Below, piece after piece: positions 1 to 8,769 of a stretch of DNA of 49,998 nt. Below the pieces are notes generated by a model that made no database searches, was not told the origin of the DNA, and saw only the letters and a program-made list of their open reading frames with translations. The position numbers and the translations under genes were made by a program. How positions within the stretch are numbered: position 1 is the stretch's first letter; every line of letters begins with the position of its first letter. The DNA is from Candidatus Auribacterota bacterium (GTDB lineage: Bacteria > Auribacterota > JAFGBW01 > JAFGJP01). Location of the stretch: positions 1 to 49,998 of the forward strand of contig JAGLFH010000018.1 in NCBI GenBank assembly GCA_023144635.1, given 5' to 3'.

Positions 1-133
1 TGCTGACTGCAGGCAATGAGATGACATTGACATTATATTCAAAGGCTTGCCTTATTAAATGTTTCATAGCTAAATGAATGATGTCATTTCCGATATTAAA
101 TCCCTTCGGGCGGATATTAAATAATGTGATCAT
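1..133 (-). CDS. 5' end of a gene running off the left edge; possibly polysaccharide pyruvyltransferase-like
   Basis: Forty-four codons are visible, beginning MITLFNIRPKGFNIGNDIIH and continuing off the window. The ATG at 133-131 overlaps the TGA of the upstream nucleotidyltransferase gene in an ATGA arrangement, so the two are probably translationally coupled. The early Asn-Ile-Gly-Asn-Asp stretch resembles the N-terminal loop of polysaccharide pyruvyltransferases (CsaB type), which would suit a polysaccharide cluster. Too little is present to be confident. The reading frame and coupling are seen; the family is an inference. Confidence 0.5.
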   Translation of the reverse strand, partial: MITLFNIRPKGFNIGNDIIHLAMKHLIRQAFEYNVNVISLPAVS

Positions 134-828
134 TTTTCTCCCCTTTTTATATCTAGGTATATTTGTGCCACTTCATTATATTTAGCACCATATACTCGAC
201 TGCCGAGTATTGTCATTATTTTTTTACAAATCATCAAATCATCCGGCGTATCTATAACCAGTCTTGCTTTATTTAATTCCGGATATTTTGAAGTAATAAC
301 TTTGATCTTCATCTTTTCTGAATTTTCATAAATATATTTTGTTGGATGTTCAAAACAAACATCATTTTTTATGCTTTTATAAATACGCCCGTATCTTTCT
401 GTACTCAATATTTCAACCGAAATCCCGTACGGGAAAGTCCTTCCGGCAAGATTCGTTATAAGATCAAATTCATCATTTGCACAACAAGCTAGACCAGTTG
501 AAATTAACGCAGGATCCAAGAAAGGCGAATCCCCATTAATTCGAATAAAAAAAGAAGCATCATAAACTTTTGCGCATTCCAACATTCTCAATGCGACATC
601 ATTAGTTGAACCGCGATATACATCTATCCCATAAGAACTAACTTCATTTGCTAATTTATCATCTATATCTCTATTTGTTGTTGCCAAAACTACTTTTTCG
701 ATACCATTGATATTTCCTGCCCGTGAAATAACATGATTTATGATTGTTTTGCCTTGTAATTCTATAAGCGCTTTATTCGGTAAGCGCATAGAATCAAGTC
801 TGGCAAGAACGATAGCTATTATTTGCAT
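130..828 (-). CDS. SpsF-type cytidylyltransferase (nucleotide-sugar activation)
   Basis: A 232-residue protein of the acylneuraminate cytidylyltransferase/SpsF fold. These soluble enzymes transfer CMP to a sugar acid or related sugar before glycosyl transfer. The family signature is at the N-terminus: ARLDSMRLPNKAL at about residues 8-20 (compare ARxxSxRLPxK), followed by NGDSPFLDP near residue 98, the acidic segment that binds metal and nucleotide. Length is normal for SpsF. The start is ATG with only a weak purine-rich leader, 11 bases after the putative glycosyltransferase gene, so co-transcription is likely. It may serve sialic-acid-like or glycerol-type sugar activation; the exact substrate cannot be read from the sequence. 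Confidence 0.8.
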   Translation of the reverse strand: MQIIAIVLARLDSMRLPNKALIELQGKTIINHVISRAGNINGIEKVVLATTNRDIDDKLANEVSSYGIDVYRGSTNDVALRMLECAKVYDASFFIRINGDSPFLDPALISTGLACCANDEFDLITNLAGRTFPYGISVEILSTERYGRIYKSIKNDVCFEHPTKYIYENSEKMKIKVITSKYPELNKARLVIDTPDDLMICKKIMTILGSRVYGAKYNEVAQIYLDIKRGEK

Positions 829-839
829 AACAAATTCTT

Positions 840-1943
840 TTAAATATTTTTTAGTATATTTTCGAAGTCAGCCATTGTCTGAGGAAATAATATTCGAGAA
901 TTGGCTCTTTGTATAAGCCTTTCTTTTAATTCTACTTTTTCTCTTTCATTCCGAAAGGCCATAAGGTCCAATAATGATATCACAATACCTTTTTTAATCC
1001 TGACAATTGCTCCAGAACAAAAGCTGATATAAACTTTCACATTTATATCATATAGAAATTCAGCGGGAATAAAATCTTCAATCTCATTTCCTACAGAAAA
1101 TAATGACTTATCGCTTTTCCACTCTGGATGATGTTTAATCCCTAAATCACTTTCTTTAAAATATTTCAATATTATATGAAAAATAGTATTGAGCTTTGAC
1201 TTAAATTCTTTTTTTTCAACTCTTTTAGGGACAAGTGGCTGATCAAAATAAATTATTTTAAAATTCTGAGTATTAAATACTTTAAACTCATCCAAAGAAA
1301 ATCCTTCTAACCACCTTTCCCCTTCTTTCACTTTAATTTCTTTTTTTACTGCTCGCCGTATAAACCCATCTGGCATGTATCCGTAAACACCATGCGGAAG
1401 TTGAATTAAAGACATGCCTGCACCATAGATAAATTTTAATCTACAATACCGCCAGATGTCCCAAATGTTTTTTGGATAATACCTGTAAATATATTTTTTA
1501 AAATCAACAACATTAATTAACATCAAATAGTTTCTTTTAAATAATTTTTTTAAAAAGTAATAATCATAAGGATTACAATATCTTGTAAAAAAATAAACTT
1601 TTGCATCTACAATATTAGACAAATTATTATGATAAAATTTCTTCAGCAATCTTTTTTCGCTTATTATTGCTTGTATATGTTTGAATGATTTTTTTCCAAA
1701 GCCACCATTGCATTTACCATTTCTAGGAAAACTCCAAAATAATAATCTTATTTTTTTTTCGAATACTTTATTGTTTAGCTCAGTAATAAATCTATATAAA
1801 TCATTATTAGATGAAACAACGACAATAACTTCATTTCCTAAAACAAGATTTTTCTTAATTATAAAAAGGCACTGCCTGACCTCATCATATGATTCAATAA
1901 ATATTAAATTACTTTTTTTATCGAATTTTAAAAATTTTTGCAT
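840..1943 (-). CDS. putative glycosyltransferase of the polysialyltransferase/capsule type
   Basis: About 367 residues and very AT-rich; I do not recognise a close family. The N-terminal half has alternating hydrophobic strands and helices as in a Rossmann-like domain (LIFIESYDEVRQ, then VIVVVSSNN). The C-terminal half has an isolated His-Pro (KHHPEWKSD) and a small-residue motif (YISFCSGAIVRI), reminiscent of the HP and serine motifs of bacterial sialyl/polysialyltransferases. It sits between the Wzx flippase and a sugar nucleotidyltransferase, where a glycosyltransferase is expected. The frame also opens with GTG nine bases upstream (1952-1950). I prefer the ATG, but the ribosome site GAGGG lies close to it. 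Function is inferred mainly from context. Confidence 0.5.
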   Translation of the reverse strand: MQKFLKFDKKSNLIFIESYDEVRQCLFIIKKNLVLGNEVIVVVSSNNDLYRFITELNNKVFEKKIRLLFWSFPRNGKCNGGFGKKSFKHIQAIISEKRLLKKFYHNNLSNIVDAKVYFFTRYCNPYDYYFLKKLFKRNYLMLINVVDFKKYIYRYYPKNIWDIWRYCRLKFIYGAGMSLIQLPHGVYGYMPDGFIRRAVKKEIKVKEGERWLEGFSLDEFKVFNTQNFKIIYFDQPLVPKRVEKKEFKSKLNTIFHIILKYFKESDLGIKHHPEWKSDKSLFSVGNEIEDFIPAEFLYDINVKVYISFCSGAIVRIKKGIVISLLDLMAFRNEREKVELKERLIQRANSRILFPQTMADFENILKNI

Positions 1944-1975
1944 TTCCCTCACTTTACCTGATATGTTAATTCTCT

Positions 1976-3421
1976 TTATACTGTTTTTCTATTTTTATTG
2001 AACAATATGTTATATATCAAAGCGAGATCACTACCTATAATTTTATAAGCAATTAATGCAGCAGAAATACTTAATAGAAGTTTTACAATAAAAAGATACG
2101 GAATAGGAATAAATATGATGTTCGATAAAACAAACATGATCAATGGATACGTGTAGACTTTTATAGGTATATAGCCAATGTCCTCAACTTTTCTAGAAAA
2201 ATACATCATAACAAATGAAGAAATAAATCTGGCAAGTAAAGTCGAAATGCCAGCACCAATAATGCCATATCTGGGAATCAATAACAGGCTAAATATTAAT
2301 ATAAGAATTACGTTTACATATGTACTTATTGGTATAAACTTTGTACCTTTTTTATTGTAAAGAAGCGGTACCAACCATACATTTTTGATAATGTGAAAAA
2401 CATAGGTAAATGTAAGAAATGAATAAACAATCCATGCTGTTCCAAAACTCTCAGATACTACAAATTTGATAATCTCCTCCATGAATAGTGAAGTAATCAG
2501 AGCAAATGTTGAGAACATTATTAATAACATATTAAAAATGCGTATTATTTTCTTTTTACCATCCATTCCATGATTTTCAAGTTGATCAAAACACCAGGGA
2601 AGACATGCTGTGGCTATGCTTTGAATAAAAACTAGAATGATCATAGCAAACTGAGAACCGACATGAAAGATTCCGACATCAGAAGTTGATTTATATGAAT
2701 TAATGACTACAGTGTTAATCGCAAGTGAAACAAAAAGAGCTATTTTATTGGGAATTAGAGGTATAGAATAACTCATGGTCTCTTTAAGAATCGGCTTATT
2801 AAAATGTAATCCATAATTTTTTGTTAGAATGACCAGCGAAAACACATAAAAAACCATACCTGTAATAGCCCTTGCCCCAAGAACACCTAGCGCACCAGTT
2901 TTATAAACCACCACAAATAAAAGAATCAACAACAATTGCATAGTATACCTGGATAGATTTTGTGTTGCAAATCTTAAACCATTCTGCTGAGCCTTTAAAA
3001 TATTTTGATGTATTGTGAACATTGGAGTCGTTGCAACAATTATAATTCCTAAATAAAAATATGGATATATCTCTATCCCTTTTAAAAATGGAGAGATGAT
3101 CCATTTAGCTGTCGATACAAAAAACATTGAAAAGATAATCCCTAAAGCAATAATAACTGTTATGATCGAACCATATAATTTTTTGTGATAATCAGATACA
3201 CTATTTTTATTGAAATAAAATCTGACAATTGCTGAATCAAGGCTTAGATTGAAAAAAACATTCAAAACGGTATAAACACCGGTAATTATCCCAACAACAC
3301 CATAATCTTGTGTAGTCAAAACCCTTGTATAAACAGGAATCAATAAAAAGCTAATACTCTTACGCAAAAAGCTAGAAAAAGTATATATAATAGTATTAAT
3401 TAGAGGTTTTCTAGATGACAT
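1976..3421 (-). CDS. Wzx-like polysaccharide flippase (MOP superfamily)
   Basis: A 481-residue polytopic membrane protein with about 12-14 hydrophobic helices. The N-terminus matches polysaccharide exporters: SSFLRKSISFLLIPVYTRVL, then TTQDYGVVGIITGVY. This MOP/PST family moves undecaprenyl-linked oligosaccharide units across the inner membrane. The gene lies 33 bases downstream of the Wzz-type gene and just upstream of a putative glycosyltransferase, the usual arrangement in Wzy-dependent clusters. ATG start without a clear Shine-Dalgarno. MurJ is the related lipid II flippase, but a separate, better MurJ match exists elsewhere in the window, so this copy is assigned to surface polysaccharide. 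Confidence 0.88.
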   Translation of the reverse strand: MSSRKPLINTIIYTFSSFLRKSISFLLIPVYTRVLTTQDYGVVGIITGVYTVLNVFFNLSLDSAIVRFYFNKNSVSDYHKKLYGSIITVIIALGIIFSMFFVSTAKWIISPFLKGIEIYPYFYLGIIIVATTPMFTIHQNILKAQQNGLRFATQNLSRYTMQLLLILLFVVVYKTGALGVLGARAITGMVFYVFSLVILTKNYGLHFNKPILKETMSYSIPLIPNKIALFVSLAINTVVINSYKSTSDVGIFHVGSQFAMIILVFIQSIATACLPWCFDQLENHGMDGKKKIIRIFNMLLIMFSTFALITSLFMEEIIKFVVSESFGTAWIVYSFLTFTYVFHIIKNVWLVPLLYNKKGTKFIPISTYVNVILILIFSLLLIPRYGIIGAGISTLLARFISSFVMMYFSRKVEDIGYIPIKVYTYPLIMFVLSNIIFIPIPYLFIVKLLLSISAALIAYKIIGSDLALIYNILFNKNRKTV

Positions 3422-3454
3422 GATTGTAAGTTACTTTTGCAAAAATATAGTAAA

Positions 3455-4522
3455 CTAATTTTCTTCTGCTTCTTTTCTTATACTCTTTTTATAAAAATCC
3501 ATAATAAATGTTAACAAGACACCTAGTAATAATCCCAAGATTACAGATATTGCAATATTTTGTTTTAGCTTTGGTTTTACAGGTTTTTTAGTTTGCCGAG
3601 GTGGGTGAATCTGCTTTATATTTTGAATAACACTTCTTTTTTTTTCAAATCTTTCTAATTTAAATTCAATTTCCTTAATTTCTTGTTCAGATATTTTATT
3701 TTTTTCTAAAATAAATCGTTCTTTTTCAATATTAAGCTCATCTTTTTCTGATTCTAATAATAACAAATCATAGTCTAGCCTATTTAATAATTTAAATAAT
3801 TCTAAATACAGCATAGTACTTTTCACTCCACTGTATTCAATATCCTGTTTTTTTCCATCTATTGAATCTTCAATTTTTTCTAAATCATCTTTCTTTTTTT
3901 TTGATAATAAATCTATTCTGTTTTTAAATAACCTGATATTCAATTTTACATTATCTATTCTAGTTCTATTTTTATTAACTTTTCTTAAATTAGCAGCAAT
4001 TTCTTTATCTATTATCGTTAATTTCACTTTATTCTCTTTTAGCAAAAGTTTATTTATATAAATTTCCTGATCAAGCAATTGTTTTTTTCCGGTTACTCCT
4101 GCGTCATCATCTTTTACGATTTGTTCAAATATTTTATCAAGTATTTTTTTACTTACATCGACATCGCTCTCTTTAGATTTCATACTCACTTTAATTATAT
4201 TACTATCAAGAGAATTAAATTTGATAAACAAGGAATCATCCTTCTTTAATTTTAAATCTTTCTTCAATTTAGAAAGAAAAATAAAATCATGTACTTTGCT
4301 ATTAAAAAATTTTACTCCATATATATATCCACCATCTTCATTAGTAGGAGGCAATACTTGCATTGATACCTCATATAACTTTGGCAGTAGTAAGTTTACA
4401 ACTATTGAAAAACTTAAGCATATGATCAGAACAATTATAATTGTCACTTTCCCTTTTATAATAATTTTTAAGTAATTTAATATATCAATTTCATCATTAT
4501 TGGAAAAATCCTCTTTCTTCAT
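3455..4522 (-). CDS. Wzz-type chain-length determinant (polysaccharide co-polymerase)
   Basis: A 355-residue inner-membrane protein with one transmembrane helix near residues 28-50 and a second near 322-345, separated by a long charged periplasmic region rich in Lys, Glu and Leu that should form coiled coils. A proline-rich stretch (PPRQTKKPVKPK) precedes the second helix, as in Wzz/PCP proteins, where it is part of the family signature. No C-terminal tyrosine kinase domain is present, so this is the kinase-free PCP type. A good ribosome site (AGGAG, six bases before ATG) supports the start. Such proteins set polymer length with Wzy. It is immediately upstream of the flippase gene. Confidence 0.85.
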   Translation of the reverse strand: MKKEDFSNNDEIDILNYLKIIIKGKVTIIIVLIICLSFSIVVNLLLPKLYEVSMQVLPPTNEDGGYIYGVKFFNSKVHDFIFLSKLKKDLKLKKDDSLFIKFNSLDSNIIKVSMKSKESDVDVSKKILDKIFEQIVKDDDAGVTGKKQLLDQEIYINKLLLKENKVKLTIIDKEIAANLRKVNKNRTRIDNVKLNIRLFKNRIDLLSKKKKDDLEKIEDSIDGKKQDIEYSGVKSTMLYLELFKLLNRLDYDLLLLESEKDELNIEKERFILEKNKISEQEIKEIEFKLERFEKKRSVIQNIKQIHPPRQTKKPVKPKLKQNIAISVILGLLLGVLLTFIMDFYKKSIRKEAEEN

Positions 4523-4555
4523 TCATTTCTCCTTTTTATAATCTATATTTTTCTA

Positions 4556-4994
4556 TTATTTCAAATTCAAATCAACAGTAGTGGTAGAACATATAAAACT
4601 ATCATTTTTCAAAACTCGCTTATTGTATAAAAAAAGTTTTCCATGTATATCTCTCATTTTGGCTCCAGCCTCCTCTGCGATACACTGACCTGCAGCTGTG
4701 TCCCATTCCATGCTCCCAGCAAATCTTAAGATACACGTCCGCCTTGCCTTCAGCGACATAGCAGAACTTAAGAGAACGCCCAACAGATATTTCCAAAACT
4801 TCACTCAACTCTGAAATAACAGAATTCTCTTCCCTAAAAGCATGAGAACGGATGCGGGTAAGAACAAGAGGTTTCCTTTCTTCTTTGCATATAGAAATAG
4901 ATTCTGTTTTCCCTGATCCGACTTTTCTGAATGCACCATGATCCTTCTGGGAAAAATAAAGAATTTTTGTGTAATTTAAGATAATCCAATAAAA
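4556..4994 (-). pseudogene. broken second cysQ: truncated 5' end and frameshifted
   Basis: On the minus strand this matches the intact cysQ at 7969-8769 from about its residue 128 to the C-terminus. The readable part runs ILYFSQKDHGAFRK, then SLKFCYVAEGKADVY. The frame is then lost by an extra base near 4722-4731, and the match resumes in the next frame with RFAGSMEWDTAAGQ to the stop. Over the last 55 residues, 42 are identical to intact CysQ. The first half, with the Glu-Glu and DPLDGT metal-binding motifs, is missing: recognisable homology begins directly after the cysN stop codon. It can hardly make an active phosphatase. It is best read as the relic of a duplication or operon rearrangement. 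Confidence 0.9.
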
Positions 4995-6305
4995 TCAGCT
5001 TTTCTCTGATTTTTCTTCTTCAGAAAAAATCTCTTCTTTTTTTGGTTCAGGCAGTTTTCCTGATGGATACCATATAGTTCCTGCACCCGCCGTGGCGTTA
5101 GATAGCTCATCTATGAGGATATAGGATCCTGTCGCATGATTTCTGGCATAGGGGTCATACGTGATCGGCTTTTGCGTCTTGATAATAACACGGCCAATCT
5201 CGTTAAGTCCAAGTTCGTTACCTTCTTCTCTGTGGAGTGTATTGATATTTATCTTGTACCTCAATTCTTTTATTATTGCAGAAACAGTATTTGTCGTATG
5301 CTTCAACAAATACCTTTCGCCTTCTCTCATTGGCTCCTCTGTCATCCAGCAGACTTCAGCTTCGAATTCATCACTGATGTCGGGAATGTTTCTCTGCCTG
5401 ATAAGCATGTCTCCCCTGCTTATATCAATCTCATCTTCCAAAGTCAGAACAACAGACTGAGGGGCAAAAGCCTCTTTTAGCTCACGATTATAAGTTACAA
5501 TGGATTTTATCCTGCTTTTTTTCCCCGAAGGAAGTACCGCGATATCATCCCCTGTCTTTATGACTCCCGACTCAACCCGCCCAGCGTATCCCCTGAAATC
5601 CAGATCTGGGCGTATGACGGTCTGCACCGGAAAGCGGAAGTCAATGAGGTTCCTGTCTGAAACAGTATTTACATTTTCCAGATACTGGAGAAAAGTTCTA
5701 CCCTCATACCAACCCATATTTTCTCCTTTTTCTACTACTAGGTCTCCTTTAAGAGCCGATATCGGCATGACCTGGATGTCGTGTATATGAAGGCGTGATG
5801 AAAAATTAAGGTACTCTTCCTTGACTTTTTCAAATATCTCTTTGGAGTATCCTACAAGATCCATTTTGTTGACCGCAACCAGGATATGAGGGATATCGAG
5901 CAGGGTAGCGATAAACGAATGTCTTTTCGTCTGTTCAAGAACGCCCTTCCGGGCATCAATAAGTATAACCGCAAGGTCTGCTGATGATGCCGCCGTAACC
6001 ATGTTTCTGGTATACTGCACATGACCGGGAGAGTCAGCAATGATAAACTTTCTTTTTTCTGTAGAAAAATATCTGTACGCTACGTCTATTGTTATCCCCT
6101 GCTCCCTTTCGGCCTTCAGACCGTCAACGATCAGGGAAAAATCGATTTCTTTTTCGCCCTTTTTTTCAGCAATTTTTTGAATTGACGAAAGCTGATCCTG
6201 GTAAATGCCATGGGACTCATGAAGAAGCCTCCCGATAAGCGAAGACTTTCCGTCATCTATGCTCCCGGCAGTCACAAATCTCAGCAAGTCCTTCTCTGAA
6301 GCCAT
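4995..6305 (-). CDS. cysN: sulfate adenylyltransferase subunit 1 (GTPase)
   Basis: CysN, 436 residues: the GTP-driven regulatory subunit of ATP sulfurylase, which with CysD makes adenylyl sulfate (APS) from ATP and sulfate. G motifs are intact: GSIDDGKS at 14-21, DSPGH at 91-95 and NKMD at 146-149, followed by two EF-Tu-like beta-barrel domains (VIRPDLDFRGYAGRVESG begins domain 2). It has no C-terminal APS-kinase fusion, in keeping with separate cysC genes nearby. It starts two bases after the cysD stop, so it is in one transcript with it. Codon use and base composition are clearly less AT-rich than in the Wzz/Wzx genes that follow. Confidence 0.97.
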   Translation of the reverse strand: MASEKDLLRFVTAGSIDDGKSSLIGRLLHESHGIYQDQLSSIQKIAEKKGEKEIDFSLIVDGLKAEREQGITIDVAYRYFSTEKRKFIIADSPGHVQYTRNMVTAASSADLAVILIDARKGVLEQTKRHSFIATLLDIPHILVAVNKMDLVGYSKEIFEKVKEEYLNFSSRLHIHDIQVMPISALKGDLVVEKGENMGWYEGRTFLQYLENVNTVSDRNLIDFRFPVQTVIRPDLDFRGYAGRVESGVIKTGDDIAVLPSGKKSRIKSIVTYNRELKEAFAPQSVVLTLEDEIDISRGDMLIRQRNIPDISDEFEAEVCWMTEEPMREGERYLLKHTTNTVSAIIKELRYKININTLHREEGNELGLNEIGRVIIKTQKPITYDPYARNHATGSYILIDELSNATAGAGTIWYPSGKLPEPKKEEIFSEEEKSEKS

Positions 6306-6307
6306 GA

Positions 6308-7216
6308 TTAAAAATACCCTTCCCTTTTTTTCATTTCCATCGAGCCGTCCGTTTCATAATCTATAGCTCTGTTCTCTCGTTCCGACTTAGAAGAAGTCTT
6401 AACTTCTTCTATGATCTTGTTAAGATCATCGGCATCTGACTCAATCGCTCCTGAGCAAGGTGAACACCCCAGAGTCCTGAACCTAACGCGTGCCTCCTCA
6501 ATATTTTCGCCTTTCCCTAGCGCATTAAACTCGTCTGCAAGAAGTATGAATCCGTCTCTCCTTATCACTTTTCTCTTTTTTGCAAAATAAAGCGGAATGA
6601 TCTTGATGCTTTCCCGCCTTATGTAGTGCCATATATCTAACTCAGTCCAGTTTGAAAGAGGAAAAGCCCGAACGGACTCGCCGGGGTTGACTTTTGCGTT
6701 AAAAAGGTTCCACAGCTCAGGCCTCTGGTTCTTGGGATCCCAAGCGCCAAATCTGTCACGAAATGAAAAGATCCTCTCCTTAGCCCTTGATTTTTCTTCT
6801 TCTCTGCGGGCTCCTCCTATCGCAGCATCAAATCCGCTAGATGAGAGCGCGTTAAGCAAGGCCTGAGTCTTTAAAAACTTACAACATTTATCTTTTCCGT
6901 ATTTTGAAGGATGCATCTCTTTTTTAATGTAGTGTTCGTTCCTGTATACTATAAGGTTTATCTCTTCAACCTTAGATATACTGTCTCTAAATTCAATCAT
7001 TTCCTTGAACTTATATGAGGTATCTACATGCAGCAAGGGGAAAGGTATCTTTCCCGGGTAAAACGCCTTTTGGGCAAGACGCAGAAGCACGCTTGAATCT
7101 TTCCCTATCGAATACAGCATCACGGGCTTTTCAAACTCTGCCGCTACCTCCCTCATGATGTAGATACTCTCAGATTCAAGGTTATCAAGATACGATAGAT
7201 TGTAGCCAATACTCAT
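6308..7216 (-). CDS. cysD: sulfate adenylyltransferase subunit 2
   Basis: CysD, 302 residues, the catalytic PP-loop ATP pyrophosphatase subunit of ATP sulfurylase. The loop SIGKDSS is at 36-42, followed by [20 protein letters not shown] and later [20 protein letters not shown], all typical of bacterial CysD. It partners CysN, two bases downstream. The gene follows cysC with a 32-base gap, giving the order cysC-cysD-cysN. Length is normal and no key motif is missing. In assimilation the product goes on to sulfite; no PAPS or APS reductase is visible here, which makes use of PAPS as a sulfate donor at least as likely. Confidence 0.97.
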   Translation of the reverse strand: MSIGYNLSYLDNLESESIYIMREVAAEFEKPVMLYSIGKDSSVLLRLAQKAFYPGKIPFPLLHVDTSYKFKEMIEFRDSISKVEEINLIVYRNEHYIKKEMHPSKYGKDKCCKFLKTQALLNALSSSGFDAAIGGARREEEKSRAKERIFSFRDRFGAWDPKNQRPELWNLFNAKVNPGESVRAFPLSNWTELDIWHYIRRESIKIIPLYFAKKRKVIRRDGFILLADEFNALGKGENIEEARVRFRTLGCSPCSGAIESDADDLNKIIEEVKTSSKSERENRAIDYETDGSMEMKKREGYF

Positions 7217-7248
7217 GTGACTCTATTCATCATAGTTACAATTCAATT

Positions 7249-7785
7249 TTAGAGATTTCCATTGCCTTTCAGATACGCAATGGTCTTCTCGCAACTTTCT
7301 TGCAGCGTTTCCTTATCTGTATGCAAAATGACCTCCGGACGTTCAGGTTTCTCATAGGGATCAGAAATTCCTGTAAAATTCTTTATCTCGCCCTTTTCAG
7401 CCAGGAGGTACATGCCTTTAACGTCTCTCTTTCTGCACTCTTCAAGCGGACAGTCAACAAAAACCTCAATAAAATTTGTTGTATCTTTTCTGACCATATC
7501 ACGTATAAACCGGTAGGGAGAAACAAAGGTCGTGATAACACCTATCCCATTCCTTGAAAGCAACTTCGAAATAAAAGCTATCCGCCTGATATTCTCGACA
7601 CGGTCTTCCCTTGAAAAGCCTAAGTCCTTTGAGAGCGATTTTCTTACAATATCTCCGTCTAAACGCTCTATGCTTTTTCCGCGATTCCTTAACATAACAG
7701 CCAGGCTGTCAGCAATTGTGGTTTTGCCGGAGCATGGATACCCCGTAAACCATAAGACAAACCCTTCTTTAATTCTTTCATTCAT
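7249..7785 (-). CDS. cysC: adenylylsulfate kinase, first copy
   Basis: APS kinase, 178 residues, which phosphorylates APS to PAPS. The P-loop is GYPCSGKT (15-22) where GLSGSGKT is usual. The LDGD substrate loop is present (42-45), as are GFSREDRVENIRR and FTGISDPYE. One departure stands out: the usual DPKGLYKKA stretch reads DVKGMYLLA (121-129), losing the two lysines found in most APS kinases, so substrate or rate may differ. It lies between cysQ and cysD after a 183-base gap that may hold a promoter. No Shine-Dalgarno is evident. It is clearly a separate paralogue from the gene at 10703-11359. Confidence 0.92.
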   Translation of the reverse strand: MNERIKEGFVLWFTGYPCSGKTTIADSLAVMLRNRGKSIERLDGDIVRKSLSKDLGFSREDRVENIRRIAFISKLLSRNGIGVITTFVSPYRFIRDMVRKDTTNFIEVFVDCPLEECRKRDVKGMYLLAEKGEIKNFTGISDPYEKPERPEVILHTDKETLQESCEKTIAYLKGNGNL

Positions 7786-7876
7786 ATGCTGATACCATAA
7801 GTTTCCTGTTCCATTTGCTTCTTTTCAATTATCCTCTTTTTGGCTTATTCTATACTAATTCTGCCGTTTCTTTAAT

Positions 7877-7905
7877 TAATTATTCTTTTTGATGCTCCCG
7901 GTCAA
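7877..7905 (-). promoter_or_regulatory. possible promoter of cysC-cysD-cysN
   Basis: On the minus strand TTGACC (7905-7900) and TAATTA (7882-7877) are separated by 17 bases, about 100 bases upstream of the cysC start, inside the only sizeable gap of the sulfate block. The -10 match is weak. It suggests that cysCDN could be transcribed apart from the cysQ transcript. Confidence 0.3.
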
Positions 7906-7968
7906 CCAAGTGTAATGTTCTTGATCAAGCTATTTATTAGATATATACAACTTAATCTGTTCCACTAT

Positions 7969-8769
7969 CTAATTCCGGTTAGCCAGTAAACTTATATCAA
8001 CTGTCGTATTAAAACAAAACAATGCTTCATTTTTCAACACTTTTTTATTGTACAAAAACAGATTCCCCCGGATATCCCGCATTTCCGCTCCAGCCTCTTC
8101 AGCAATGCACTGGCCAGCAGCTATATCCCACTCCATGCTGCCCGCAAATCTAATATAAATATCCGCTTTCCCTTCAGCAACATAACAGAATTTAATCGAA
8201 CTTCCAACAATGATCTCCTTTACATCACCCAGCTGAGAAATAAGGCTGTTTTCTTTTTCAGAAGCATGGGAACGGCTCCGGGTAACAATAAGAGGGCTTC
8301 TTTTTTCTTTATAAATACAAATGGAGCAAACTTTACTTGAACCTGCTTTTTTGAAAGCTCCTGAGCCTTTTTGGGCATAATAGAGAAGATCAACAGCCGG
8401 GGCATAGATCACGCCCATAACAGGACTATCTTTGTACATCAAAGCAATATTGACAGTAAACTCACCATTCCGGCTAATGAATTCTTTTGTACCGTCAAGC
8501 GGGTCAACCAACCAGAAGTATTCCCATTGGCTTCTATCTTCATAAGAAGCCGCTTCACTTTCTTCAGAGATGATAGGAATATTAGGGTAGAGCTCTTTTA
8601 AATACTTACTGATGATTTCCTCTGAAACTTTATCCGCCCGGGTCACAGGAAAATTATCTTCCTTCATCTGGACATCTGTTTCACCACTATTATAGACTTC
8701 CAATATTTCTTTTCCGGCCAACAGGGCAATATCTATGATTTTATTTATATCAATACTCTTCAAGCCCAA
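7969..8769 (-). CDS. cysQ: 3'(2'),5'-bisphosphate nucleotidase
   Basis: CysQ, 266 residues, of the inositol-monophosphatase superfamily. It removes the 3'-phosphate from PAP (and can act on PAPS), keeping sulfotransfer reactions from being inhibited. Metal-binding motifs are intact: IISEES near 66-71, WLVDPLDGTKEF near 86-97 and WDIAAGQ near 213-219. The gene overlaps the end of the upstream phosphodiesterase gene by 20 bases, so the two are co-expressed. A second, broken copy lies past cysN. An active PAP phosphatase beside cysC suggests that PAPS is consumed as a sulfate donor, or reduced elsewhere, and that PAP is released in quantity. Confidence 0.95.
   Translation of the reverse strand: MGLKSIDINKIIDIALLAGKEILEVYNSGETDVQMKEDNFPVTRADKVSEEIISKYLKELYPNIPIISEESEAASYEDRSQWEYFWLVDPLDGTKEFISRNGEFTVNIALMYKDSPVMGVIYAPAVDLLYYAQKGSGAFKKAGSSKVCSICIYKEKRSPLIVTRSRSHASEKENSLISQLGDVKEIIVGSSIKFCYVAEGKADIYIRFAGSMEWDIAAGQCIAEEAGAEMRDIRGNLFLYNKKVLKNEALFCFNTTVDISLLANRN

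Noticed and set aside
4556..4808. Two overlapping open frames (82 and 62 codons) as separate small genes
   Set aside because: Both match consecutive parts of CysQ in different frames, so they are pieces of one frameshifted pseudogene.
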